Below, one piece after another: positions 33,114-41,568 of a stretch of 64,000 nt of DNA. The notes below the pieces were generated by a model. That model did not search any database. It worked only from the letters and a program-made list of their open reading frames with translations, and was not told where the DNA came from. The position numbers were made by a program, and so were the translations under genes. The DNA lies in the NCBI RefSeq assembly GCF_003386535.1, contig NZ_QTTN01000033.1:1-64000 (forward strand), in the 5' to 3' direction. The DNA is from Paenibacillus taihuensis. GTDB taxonomy: Bacteria; Bacillota; Bacilli; Paenibacillales; Paenibacillaceae. How positions within the stretch are numbered: position 1 is the first letter of the stretch; each line of letters starts with the position of its first letter.

Positions 33114-35378
33114 TTATGCCGTCTCCTTTCTTGGCGAGAAATCCGGGTCCCAATCCGGCTTGCGCGAGCCAAACCACTCATGAATAGACAGCACAATAAG
33201 ATTCCAGCCGAACACGCGATGCGGCGCAGACTGCTTCGGGTCTCCCGTAAGGGACAAATACTCCCGGCTAAGCGGCTGGTCCGCGTCGAAATTCAGCTCG
33301 GCCTCGCACCGCTTGTTCATAATTTCGTCCGCTTTCGTCCAGCCATGATATTTCCCTGCGGCGAGCACAATATATTGCTTTCGCAGCCAACTCGCTCCGT
33401 TCGCATAGATGCCGTACGGCCAGAAGTGTCCTCCGTTGAACGGATTCACATCCTTCGTGAACCTTGTCCCATCCACCTTGCATAAATTCGGCATCAATCC
33501 TTCGGGAGATACCGGATATTTCTCCAGCGTATCGATAACCATCTGACTGTCCAGCATCGGACGGTCAAACAAATAAGCACTTAAAAATTCCGGCTCCAAA
33601 TCAATATTCGCGATGATCCCTGCCGCCTCTCCGTGCTTGCCTAGCTGGTTGTCCGGGAAGTTATGCACGAATTTGCCGTCCGAGCCGTATTCCGCATAAT
33701 AGCCCCGGTATGCCTCAACAGCCGATTGGATATACGCGTCTGCGACCGGAATGCCGAGCTTCTGCGCAGCCATTAAAGCTACCGCATAATAGCCCTGACT
33801 CGAAGCGAATCTGCATTTGTGGTTCTGCCACATAATGTCCATAGCTGACTGCGGGTTATTCGTCACAATAACGCCGTCACCGTCAGGGTCGAACTTGCCC
33901 GTAATCAAATCAAAACTTTGCTTCACCTTTTCCATATCAGGCGCAATGCCGAAGCGCTTCTGGTTCAAATAGCTCCAAATCAAATAAATGTAGGACATCT
34001 CGTTATCCGTATGCTCGATGCTTCCGTGGTAACCCGTTATAATATTGTCGACCTCATGGCGCTCATTCATCGTCTCGCCGATTCTCCGCAATATATTTTC
34101 GTTAAGAAACGCATCTTTGGAGCCGTTCAGCATCCAGAATACGTCCCGGAAGTACATCTCGAAATAAAACGTGCTCGGCACAACCAATGGCTCATCGACG
34201 CCAGGCTCCGTTACCCAGGTGAGCATCTTAAAATCGGCGTACAGCACCTTCTCCAGATCGCTTCCTTGAAAGCCGAGACCCTCCGCGAGCTTAAGTTGGC
34301 TGTGAAGCCGTACATCTCGCGGCGTTGCGTCGCACTGCTCGGCAAATATGAAGGCCGTCCGCACCATGTCTTCGCCTTGGCGCAGCTCGTGCCAAGGTAC
34401 AGTCTCGGGAGCGGATTCGAATATGCGCACCTCGCGGCTGTCAAGACCACTCGACTCATCTACGAAGAAGGAGTAGTGTCCATCCTCGTGCAGCTCGCCG
34501 GTACGTCCGACATAAGATTGCCAATTCTCTCTGCCGCCCGCGAACAAATTATCATCGTCAAGTTTGCTCAGCGAATTGCCGTCGCAATCGCATAGAACGA
34601 CCGTTCCCACTCCCTGTCCGCGCCATTCCATCGCAATCGCATAACGGTACCCTCGCCTGCCTAAAAATGCGTAGCGTCCGTTGCCTCCGTTCTCGTATGG
34701 AATGCGCGCATGACCGTAGCTTTCGCCCAAGGCAAGCGTTACATGGTGCCGCCCTTCCGCGCGCTCCTGCAAAGTAGCCGTGCGCAGAATGGCCGGGTCT
34801 GTCACTTGAATGGCGGCCGTATTGCCGCGGCTCGTCCTGCGCCAAGCGAGACGGCTCCACTTGTTACTCCAGCCGGAGTCCGTCAGAAGACCGACCATCA
34901 GGCCGTCTTCGCTGACAAACCCCGCCGCCGGATACACATCCTCGGCCAATATGCCGTATGCGGGACCGCCATGATGTTCGTTATGATCGAATGACCAATA
35001 AGATCGCGGCGTCCGCGCCGGCTCGAGCGAGTTGCGCATAGCGACGTACAAACGCGGGATATCGTTCTGATGCAGTCGAACCGTCTTCTTAATGACCCGG
35101 TCCGTCACTTGCTCGTAATGCACGGTTACACCCAAATCAGCGCTGAAGCGGTTAAGCCGCATTTTGCCGCGAAGCAGCAGGCCGCCTTCGGTTTCAACTG
35201 CCTCCTCCGCCCGCCAGCAGTGAATTTCCTCACGATCGGCGCGATCACCGTTCTCTAGCAGGAGGCTCAGCTCGCCGCTGTTATTATGTCGAGCCAATGT
35301 TTTGCCGTCGTGCATAATTTCCGTATAAAAGCCACTGCTCGCATTGCCGCTTGCTCGAAATGAAATCATTGTTTCCAT
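33114..35378 (-). CDS. Large putative glycosidase with (alpha/alpha)6-barrel
   Basis: About 754 residues without signal peptide or membrane segment, so cytoplasmic. The N-terminal 330 residues are beta-rich (super-sandwich like). The C-terminal part contains helical-toroid features typical of six-hairpin glycosidases: FYFEMYFRDVFWMLNGSKD, ITGYHGSIEHTDNEMSY, FDPDGDGVIVTNNPQS and NPFNGGHFWPYGIYANG. I do not recognise the exact family. The ATG 35378 follows AGGAGG; an earlier in-frame start would overlap the -10 of its promoter. Controlled by the operator at 35424-35439. Confidence 0.75.
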   Translation of the reverse strand: METMISFRASGNASSGFYTEIMHDGKTLARHNNSGELSLLLENGDRADREEIHCWRAEEAVETEGGLLLRGKMRLNRFSADLGVTVHYEQVTDRVIKKTVRLHQNDIPRLYVAMRNSLEPARTPRSYWSFDHNEHHGGPAYGILAEDVYPAAGFVSEDGLMVGLLTDSGWSNKWSRLAWRRTSRGNTAAIQVTDPAILRTATLQERAEGRHHVTLALGESYGHARIPYENGGNGRYAFLGRRGYRYAIAMEWRGQGVGTVVLCDCDGNSLSKLDDDNLFAGGRENWQSYVGRTGELHEDGHYSFFVDESSGLDSREVRIFESAPETVPWHELRQGEDMVRTAFIFAEQCDATPRDVRLHSQLKLAEGLGFQGSDLEKVLYADFKMLTWVTEPGVDEPLVVPSTFYFEMYFRDVFWMLNGSKDAFLNENILRRIGETMNERHEVDNIITGYHGSIEHTDNEMSYIYLIWSYLNQKRFGIAPDMEKVKQSFDLITGKFDPDGDGVIVTNNPQSAMDIMWQNHKCRFASSQGYYAVALMAAQKLGIPVADAYIQSAVEAYRGYYAEYGSDGKFVHNFPDNQLGKHGEAAGIIANIDLEPEFLSAYLFDRPMLDSQMVIDTLEKYPVSPEGLMPNLCKVDGTRFTKDVNPFNGGHFWPYGIYANGASWLRKQYIVLAAGKYHGWTKADEIMNKRCEAELNFDADQPLSREYLSLTGDPKQSAPHRVFGWNLIVLSIHEWFGSRKPDWDPDFSPRKETA

Positions 35379-35401
35379 CCAGCCTCCTGATTCGGGAACC
35401 A

Positions 35402-35430
35402 TTTATAATGGCAGGTCCACTTATTTGTAA
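35402..35430 (-). promoter_or_regulatory. Promoter of the glycosidase gene
   Basis: On the minus strand TTACAA (35425-35430) and TATAAA (35402-35407) are 17 bp apart, giving a short 5' leader before ATG 35378. The -35 lies inside the 16-bp operator. Confidence 0.65.
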
Positions 35431-35439
35431 CGTTACAAA
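35424..35439. promoter_or_regulatory. Operator TTTGTAACGTTACAAA
   Basis: A perfect 16-bp palindrome overlapping the -35 of the glycosidase promoter. Its core is identical to the sites at 28771 and 28958, defining a local regulon that spans the locus. The likely binder is one of the two LacI-family proteins encoded here. Confidence 0.75.
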
Positions 35440-35499
35440 GATAATTACTTCATTAATTACTTACATTATTAATTTAACGATACTGAAAAGTCAATCGAA

Positions 35500-35515
35500 A
35501 TTTAAGCGTTTCCAA
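35500..35515. promoter_or_regulatory. Possible cre site (catabolite repression)
   Basis: Read on the minus strand TTGGAAACGCTTAAAT matches the WTGNAANCGNWNNCAW consensus at all but one position. It lies in the 325-bp divergent region between the glycosidase and LacI genes, where CcpA could act on either. Confidence 0.45.
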
Positions 35516-35632
35516 AACGAATTCTGGAGTAAATCCTTCCGAGAGTCCTATTATTTTAATTACAGGAACAGAGAAACGGTCCCTTCCTGGCCACAAATTA
35601 CATTACAAATTTATATTTGTTAGTTACATTCG

Positions 35633-35662
35633 TTGACTTTTTACTTAAAAGTTAATTATATT
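35633..35662 (+). promoter_or_regulatory. Promoter of the second lacI-type gene
   Basis: TTGACT (35633-35638) and TATATT (35657-35662) with 18-bp spacing. An inverted repeat ACTTTTTACTTAAAAGT (35636-35652) covers the spacer and may allow autoregulation. Confidence 0.6.
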
Positions 35663-35703
35663 GAAAGAAACATTATGCACTCTGCTTACGTCAGGAGCAC
35701 CCT

Positions 35704-36738
35704 ATGAAAAAACAAAAAGTAACATTGGAAACAATCGCGAACGAAATCGGCACCACGAAAGTATCTGTCTTCAAAGCGTTAAAAAACCAGCCTGGCGTTA
35801 GCGAGGAGCTGCGAAAACGAGTCCTCCAGGTTTCCCGCGAGCTCGGCTATGTCGCAAAAGCCGCCAGCAATACCTACACGAGTATTAAGCTCGGCTTTCT
35901 AGTTGCGAAGCGTTTTTTCCTCGATACGGACAATTTCTACACGAACATCTACTATCATTTAAGCCGCGAGTGCGCAGCTCACAATATCAACATCTCGCTG
36001 TATATTCTTACTTCCGATGAAGAGGAGAATTGCGAGCTTCCTATTACATTGCAGCAGGATCAAAACGCTCTTGACGGCTTCTTCATTGCCGGACAGCTTC
36101 CTAGCAGGTATATGCTGAACGCAGTGCTGAAATCGAAGCTTCCCGTGGTCGCCATTGATTTTTACGATGTCGATCTGCAGATCGATTCGATCGTAACCGA
36201 CAACTTTTTATCCGGCACCATGGTCACACAATATCTAATCGATATGGGGCACCGGGATATCGGCTTTGTCGGCGACCCTCATTACACGACGAACGTGCTG
36301 GACCGCTTCTGTGGCTACAATAAAGCTCTCATCCAGAATCAGCTTGCCTTCAACAAAGATTGGCACTTAATCAACAACGATAGACTGGGCAAATACACAA
36401 TCGACTACTCGCTCCCGGACAAGCTGCCGACCGCCTTCGTCTGCCATTGCGACATGGCTGCCCATAACCTGCTGTTGAAGCTTCAATCGAAAGGAATTGT
36501 CGTTCCTGACCAGGTTTCACTTATCAGCTTCGACAACACCGAGCTGAGTCAGAATATTAGCCCCAGCCTGACGACGATCAACATCAGCAAGACGGACATC
36601 TCCTTGAAGGCGTTCAAGCGCATGCTGCATCGCATCAAACAACCAAGCATGGAGCCGCAGACCGATCTCATTAACAATTGGCTCGTCAGGCGCGATTCTG
36701 TGAAGCGAATCGCTGCTGAGCAATTAAGCATAAGGTAA
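35704..36738 (+). CDS. LacI-family transcriptional regulator
   Basis: 344 residues with a helix-turn-helix at about 7-26 (LETIANEIGTTKVSVFKAL), a hinge and a sugar-sensing core (ALDGFFIAGQLPSRYML; HRDIGFVGDPHYTTNVLDRF; VSLISFDNTELSQ). AGGAG lies 6 nt before the ATG. It is divergent from the glycosidase gene and its operator, so it is the first candidate to bind TTTGTAACGTTACAAA. It is paralogous to the regulator at 31127, both starting with a similar QKVT segment. Confidence 0.9.
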   Translation: MKKQKVTLETIANEIGTTKVSVFKALKNQPGVSEELRKRVLQVSRELGYVAKAASNTYTSIKLGFLVAKRFFLDTDNFYTNIYYHLSRECAAHNINISLYILTSDEEENCELPITLQQDQNALDGFFIAGQLPSRYMLNAVLKSKLPVVAIDFYDVDLQIDSIVTDNFLSGTMVTQYLIDMGHRDIGFVGDPHYTTNVLDRFCGYNKALIQNQLAFNKDWHLINNDRLGKYTIDYSLPDKLPTAFVCHCDMAAHNLLLKLQSKGIVVPDQVSLISFDNTELSQNISPSLTTINISKTDISLKAFKRMLHRIKQPSMEPQTDLINNWLVRRDSVKRIAAEQLSIR

Positions 36739-36794
36739 GACACGTTATGGAGGGCGACCGACCTCCATTTTCTTATATCGAGAAGCTGAAAACA

Positions 36795-36825
36795 CAAAAA
36801 AAGGGTTCCCTCGCAAGGGAACCCT
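36795..36825 (-). terminator. Terminator of the TerC gene
   Basis: A perfect 9-bp stem AGGGTTCCC/GGGAACCCT with a 6-nt loop is followed on the minus strand by seven T residues. Confidence 0.9.
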
Positions 36826-36838
36826 CCGTAAACTTCTA

Positions 36839-37510
36839 TTACGCCTCCTGCACGCGCGAACGTCCGCGGCGCTGCAGCAGGTAGCCGATGCCCATCACGA
36901 GCAGGCCGCACACGAACGGGAACAACGCGTCTACCCATTCGCCGGCGTTATGCAGAAACTTCTTGAGCGTGTCATTGTCCTCGAGCATCTCGCCTGCGGT
37001 GTAGCCGAGAATGCCGGCGCCGATGTAGATGACGATCGGGAACTTGTGAAGCAGCGCCATAATGAGCTGGCTGCCCCAGACGATGACCGGAATGCTGAGC
37101 GCAACGCCGAGCGACATCAGCCAGATATTGTTGTTCGCAATCGCTGCGATCGCAAGCACATTATCGAGACTCATGACGAAGTCGGCGGTGACGATGATGC
37201 GGATCGCCTTCCAGATGGACTGCGCGCCATCGATATTTTTGCTGTCGCCTTCGTCCTTCAGCAGTTGAATCGCAACCCAGAACAGCAGCAGCGCTCCTGC
37301 GATCTGAATGAACGGAATTTTAAGCAAATAAACGGCTACGACCGTTAAAATAATCCTCAGAACAACAGCAGCAAGCGCTCCCCACCACACCGCTTTCTTC
37401 CGATGCGTCAGCGGCAAATTGCGGCTTGCCATGGCGATGACGACAGCGTTATCGCCGCTAAGCACAATATTGACTAGCATGATTTCTGCCAGCAATACGA
37501 GTAATTCCAT
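36839..37510 (-). CDS. TerC-family integral membrane protein
   Basis: 223 residues with about seven membrane segments. Two acidic signatures mark the family: NIVLSGDNAVVIAMA (about 14-28) and VMSLDNVLAIAAIAN (about 112-126), whose aspartates and asparagines are thought to coordinate metal. TerC/YceF/YjbE proteins are implicated in manganese export and metal loading of exported enzymes. TGAGGTG lies upstream of the ATG, and a 5' leader of about 130 nt separates it from the promoter at 37646. I looked for a yybP-ykoY manganese riboswitch there and did not find one. Confidence 0.88.
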   Translation of the reverse strand: MELLVLLAEIMLVNIVLSGDNAVVIAMASRNLPLTHRKKAVWWGALAAVVLRIILTVVAVYLLKIPFIQIAGALLLFWVAIQLLKDEGDSKNIDGAQSIWKAIRIIVTADFVMSLDNVLAIAAIANNNIWLMSLGVALSIPVIVWGSQLIMALLHKFPIVIYIGAGILGYTAGEMLEDNDTLKKFLHNAGEWVDALFPFVCGLLVMGIGYLLQRRGRSRVQEA

Positions 37511-37645
37511 GATTCACACCTCAAACAGTCTGTCACAAGAGTAAACGGCTGCCGCCGTCCCTAAGGCAAAAGCTTACGTTTCGCGGAGACATACAGAAAT
37601 TCATACAAGTGAAGCATATAAATTCTAGAATGTTAGTAATAGCCC

Positions 37646-37675
37646 ATTATCGCATAGATCGAATGGGATTGTCTA
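37646..37675 (-). promoter_or_regulatory. Promoter of the TerC gene
   Basis: On the minus strand TAGACA (37670-37675) and GATAAT (37646-37651) are 18 bp apart. Confidence 0.55.
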
Positions 37676-37714
37676 TGTGCATGAGACTGCTGCTTGAAGC
37701 GTATAGCCACAGCC

Positions 37715-37769
37715 TTATCCACAGTTTTGTACACAAGTCATCCACAGAACGTGCATAATCTGTGGACAA
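37715..37769. promoter_or_regulatory. Cluster of five phased DnaA-box-like 9-mers
   Basis: TTATCCACA (37715, the consensus box), TTGTACACA (37727), TCATCCACA (37738), then on the other strand TTATGCACG (37750-37758) and TTGTCCACA (37761-37769). Start-to-start distances are 12, 11, 12 and 11 bp, about one helical turn each, three boxes forward and two reverse. The cluster lies between the promoter side of the TerC gene and the 3' end of an ABC exporter gene. No dnaA, dnaN or AT-rich unwinding region is adjacent, so it is more likely a DnaA-binding regulatory cluster than the origin. Confidence 0.75.
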
Positions 37770-37789
37770 CAAGCGCACCACACACCCAC

Positions 37790-39688
37790 CTACCGCCGAG
37801 AACTACAACCTCCGCCTGGAGAAGCCGCTGCGGCAATACCTCCAGCTGAAGCATTCGCTGTCGACGGCTCATCATCATCGAAATCCTCGAGCTCATCCAG
37901 TTCCAGTTCTTCATGCTCCTCATGCTCGCCCTGCGAATGCCGGTACAGCTCCTCGTAGTACCCGCCAAGCGCAAGCAGCTGGCGATGAGTCCCTTCTTCT
38001 ACAATTTCGCCCTGACGCATCACAATAATACGGTCCGCATTCATAATCGTGGACAGCCTATGCGCAATGACGAGCGTCGTCCGCCCTTCGGAGACGACCG
38101 CAAGCGCCCGCTGGATGAGCTGCTCCGAGTGAGAATCGAGGTTCGCCGTCGCTTCGTCGAGGATGAGGATTTTCGGCTGGAATACGATGATTCTGGCAAA
38201 AGAAATGAGCTGCCGCTCGCCCGCAGACAAGCCGCTTCCCCGCTCCGACAGCACCGTATCGTACCCGTCTTTCATCCGCATCACGAGCGTATCGGCCCCA
38301 ACCATGCGGCAAGCTTTCATGACGCGCTCGCGGGAAATCGTCTCATCGAACAGCCGGACATTGTCGATAATGCTGCCCGAGTACAGATACGGCTCCTGCT
38401 GCACAAGCCCAATCAGCCGGTGGAGCGTATGCTGCGGGATGTTCCGCACGTCCGTCCCGTCGATCGAGACGCTCCCTTGCTGCACATCGTAGAAGCGGCA
38501 CAGCAAGCTGATGAGCGAGCTTTTGCCCGCGCCGGTCGTACCGACGATGCCGATCATTTCGCCAGCCTTCACATGCAGATCGAGGTGGTGGATAACCGGA
38601 ACGCCGTCGCTGTATGCGAACTTCACACGGTCAAAATCAATCTTCCCTCTCACCTGCGAAGCATCAACCTCGCGCGCTCCCTTCGCATCCTGCACCTCGG
38701 GATTCGTCTCGAAGATCGACCAAATCCGGTTCATCGATACCGTCGCGGACTGGAGCGTATTCCACTGCTGCGTAATGCTGTTGATCGGCTGGAAGAACTG
38801 CCGGATGTACGTGATGAACGCGAACAGTACGCCAAAAGGAATCATATGTCCCAGCACCGCGTTGCCGCCGAGCCACGTGACGAAGGCGACCGACAAATTG
38901 CCGAGCATATCGAAGGAACGGTTGAACAGGACGTTCGTGCGAATCTCGCGCATGTTCGATTTGAAATAGGTCTGATTACGGTCATCGAACTGCCGCTGCT
39001 GCTCCTTCTCCTGATGAAACACTTGAATGATGCGCATGCCGGACAAGTTCTCCGCGACGAATGCTACGAGCCGCGATAGATTCGTTCTCGTAATCTGATA
39101 GGTCATGCGCATATAAGAGCGGAACGAGATCGCGATTAATGCGATAATCGGGATCAAAATCAAGCAGTACAGCGTCAGCCGCACATCCAGGTGAAACATC
39201 AGCGCGATAATGAACACCAGCGTCAGCCCGTCGCGAAGCACGCTCAGCAGCACTTGGCTGAAGAAGGAGTTCAATGTCTCCGTGTCGCTCGACACATGCG
39301 TAATCAAGCTGCCGCTTGGCACGCGGTCGAAGTACGACATCGATTGCCTCGTGATATGGCGGAAGAGCTGTTTGCGAATGGCGGCGACGATGCTTTGGCC
39401 GGCATTTTGCAGGAAGTTGTTCTGCAAGTAGGTGAAGACGAATCCGCACACCGATAACAGCAAGTAAATACCGGCAATGACAAGAAGCGTACTCGCACTC
39501 TTATCGCCCTTCATCAGGTGATCGTCGATCGCGACCTTAACCAAGTAAGGCTGCAGCAGATCTGCCGTAATCGCGACGATAATACAGCCGAACACCGCAA
39601 GGAACGTCTTCGTATGCGGCTTGGCGTAAGACATGAGACCTTTGTAAGCGACTTTGTTGCTCGCATTGTAATCGACCGTTTTAGCCAA
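37790..39688 (-). CDS. ABC exporter half-transporter (BmrD/YheH-like)
   Basis: About 632 residues: six membrane segments (about 20-300), then an ABC domain with Walker A GTTGAGKSS, Q-loop VQQEP, signature LSAGE and Walker B ILILDEATANLDS with the catalytic Glu intact. The C-terminus ends in a very acidic tail (HEEHEELELDELEDFDDDEP) followed by a Gly/Ala stretch. Translation probably starts at TTG 39688, which overlaps the upstream stop and has GGAGGAGGG upstream. With the next gene it should form a heterodimeric exporter of lipophilic compounds or peptides, like BmrCD. Confidence 0.88.
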   Translation of the reverse strand: MAKTVDYNASNKVAYKGLMSYAKPHTKTFLAVFGCIIVAITADLLQPYLVKVAIDDHLMKGDKSASTLLVIAGIYLLLSVCGFVFTYLQNNFLQNAGQSIVAAIRKQLFRHITRQSMSYFDRVPSGSLITHVSSDTETLNSFFSQVLLSVLRDGLTLVFIIALMFHLDVRLTLYCLILIPIIALIAISFRSYMRMTYQITRTNLSRLVAFVAENLSGMRIIQVFHQEKEQQRQFDDRNQTYFKSNMREIRTNVLFNRSFDMLGNLSVAFVTWLGGNAVLGHMIPFGVLFAFITYIRQFFQPINSITQQWNTLQSATVSMNRIWSIFETNPEVQDAKGAREVDASQVRGKIDFDRVKFAYSDGVPVIHHLDLHVKAGEMIGIVGTTGAGKSSLISLLCRFYDVQQGSVSIDGTDVRNIPQHTLHRLIGLVQQEPYLYSGSIIDNVRLFDETISRERVMKACRMVGADTLVMRMKDGYDTVLSERGSGLSAGERQLISFARIIVFQPKILILDEATANLDSHSEQLIQRALAVVSEGRTTLVIAHRLSTIMNADRIIVMRQGEIVEEGTHRQLLALGGYYEELYRHSQGEHEEHEELELDELEDFDDDEPSTANASAGGIAAAASPGGGCSSRR

Positions 39689-41429
39689 CGCTGCTTCCCT
39701 CCTCCTGAATGGCATGGAGCATCGCATAGATGCCCTCCTGCGCAAGCAGTGTCTCGTGCGTGCCGCGCTGCACGATACGGCCTTCATCCAGCACGATGAT
39801 TTCGTCGGCATGCTTCAGCGCACTGATGCGGTGCGCGATAATAATCGTCGTCTTGTCTTCCCGCACGCGGCGGATCGTATCGATAATGACCGTTTCCGTG
39901 ACGGCGTCCACCGCGCTCACGCTGTCATCCAGAATGAGAATCGGCGCTTCCATCATCATCCCGCGCGCGAGCGCAGTCCGTTGACGCTGACCGCCGGATA
40001 GCGTGACGCCGCGCTCCCCGAGCTTCGTATCGAAGCCGTCGGGAAAGCCCATAATGCTCTCGTGTATTTGCGCCTCGTGAGCAGCCTTCTCCACAAGCGC
40101 CAGATCGGCGGTCCGCCGGTAGAACGCGATATTGTCTCGGATCGTCGTGCTGAACAGGAACCCGTCCTGCGGCACGTATGCGATGCCGGCGCGCAAGCTT
40201 TCGAGCGAAATATCGCTCACAACTCTGCCGTCGATTTCGACCGCCCCTGCAGGAGGATCGTAGACGCGGAGCAGCAGCTTCACGAGCGTTGTTTTGCCAG
40301 AGCCGGTTCGCCCTACGATGCCGAGCGTCTTGCCCGGTTCGAGGCGAAGCGAAATATGCTGCAGCGCTTCTTTCGGTGAATCCGGATATGTGAAGGAGAG
40401 ATCATTCACAGTAAGTACGGCATTCTGCCAATCCACGTCTGCCGCGAGTTCCTTCTCGACAATTTCCGGCTGCTTCGCCAGCAAATCATTTAGCCGCTCG
40501 AGCGATGCACGGGAGCGCTGAATCGTATTGATGACGTTGCCGATCGCCTGCAAGGGGTTAACCATCATCCGAACATACAGCGTCAGCGCAACGAAGTTAC
40601 CGAGCGACAGCCGCCCGGACAACGCCATGTAACCGCCGAATGCGAGCGTCACGACTAGCGATAAGGCGCCAAGAAACGGTATCAGCGCTTGAAAATAAGA
40701 CGAGATCCGCACCAGCCGAAGCTGATTGTCTTTGATCCGGTCAACCGTACGACCGAATCTTAGATTCATAATGTCTTCGACGGCGAACTTCTTCGTAACG
40801 CGAATGCCGCCGAATTGCTCCTCCGCTGATTCCGTCATCGCGCCGAGCGACTCCTGCACATCCTTGGAACGGCTGCGGATCGTAGGGCCGATGCGCACCA
40901 CAATCCACGGAATGAAGAGCAGTGGAGAAATACAGATCAGAATTAAATACCAAGGAATAGCGCTAAGCAGCATGACCGCAATGGCGGAGAAGATCAGCAT
41001 CGTCGCGTTCGCCGTCTGGTTGACGCCCATCGCGATCGACTCGCGAACGGTGGTCACATCGTTCATCACATAGCTCAGCAGCTTGCCGACCCCGTTCTTG
41101 GAGTAGAACTGCTCGCCGAGCTTGGTGAAATGACCGAACAGCCGCTGCCGAGTAAACTTCTCGAACGTCCTGCCGACGTACATGATGTGGAACTGCCCGA
41201 TGCCGCCGAGTATCCCGTATGCGAGACCGATCAGGAGAAGCGCTAGACTGGCATCGAGTACGGTTTCCTTCGTCAGTCCGCCCTTCTGCAGCTCATCTGT
41301 GAAGTTGCCAAGCACCTTCGGATAATAGGATTGAAATAAGTTCGCTGCGATTGTAAACGTAATGCCTGATGCGTAAATGTACCATTTGTCCCGGATATAC
41401 GACGTTAATAGGCCCCTGCCACTGCCCAA
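39681..41429 (-). CDS. ABC exporter half-transporter (BmrC/YheI-like)
   Basis: About 582 residues from TTG 41429, chosen because GAGAGGGG lies 8 nt upstream; the frame is open further to 41528 without a ribosome site. Six membrane segments precede an ABC domain with Walker A GRTGSGKTT (about 373-381), YVPQD, LSGGQ and Walker B LILDDS. In that Walker B the catalytic Glu is replaced by Asp (about 502), while the partner keeps Glu. One degenerate and one consensus ATP site is the hallmark of heterodimeric exporters such as BmrC/BmrD. Coupled to the downstream partner by an 8-bp overlap. Confidence 0.88.
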   Translation of the reverse strand: MGSGRGLLTSYIRDKWYIYASGITFTIAANLFQSYYPKVLGNFTDELQKGGLTKETVLDASLALLLIGLAYGILGGIGQFHIMYVGRTFEKFTRQRLFGHFTKLGEQFYSKNGVGKLLSYVMNDVTTVRESIAMGVNQTANATMLIFSAIAVMLLSAIPWYLILICISPLLFIPWIVVRIGPTIRSRSKDVQESLGAMTESAEEQFGGIRVTKKFAVEDIMNLRFGRTVDRIKDNQLRLVRISSYFQALIPFLGALSLVVTLAFGGYMALSGRLSLGNFVALTLYVRMMVNPLQAIGNVINTIQRSRASLERLNDLLAKQPEIVEKELAADVDWQNAVLTVNDLSFTYPDSPKEALQHISLRLEPGKTLGIVGRTGSGKTTLVKLLLRVYDPPAGAVEIDGRVVSDISLESLRAGIAYVPQDGFLFSTTIRDNIAFYRRTADLALVEKAAHEAQIHESIMGFPDGFDTKLGERGVTLSGGQRQRTALARGMMMEAPILILDDSVSAVDAVTETVIIDTIRRVREDKTTIIIAHRISALKHADEIIVLDEGRIVQRGTHETLLAQEGIYAMLHAIQEEGSSVG

Positions 41430-41568
41430 CTGGATCGCCCCTCTCAGATATCCAATATTTGCATATATACACACAGCGAGATACAAGCGGATTTCTTCCA
41501 AAATCAACCTGTACCGCGCTAATTGCATTTACCGTTCACACTTGAGATTAACGATTCTCACACAACTA

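Noticed and set aside
37511-37640. yybP-ykoY manganese riboswitch upstream of the TerC gene
   Set aside because: The 130-nt leader lacks the conserved motif core and a terminator/anti-terminator pair as far as I can see.
37646-37789. Chromosomal replication origin
   Set aside because: The DnaA boxes are convincing, but no dnaA/dnaN, rpmH or AT-rich unwinding element is adjacent; a regulatory cluster is more likely.
37790-39811. ATG start for the BmrD-like gene inside the upstream gene
   Set aside because: The first 41 codons are an out-of-frame reading of the upstream exporter's C-terminus; TTG 39688 has the ribosome site and gives a normal N-terminus.
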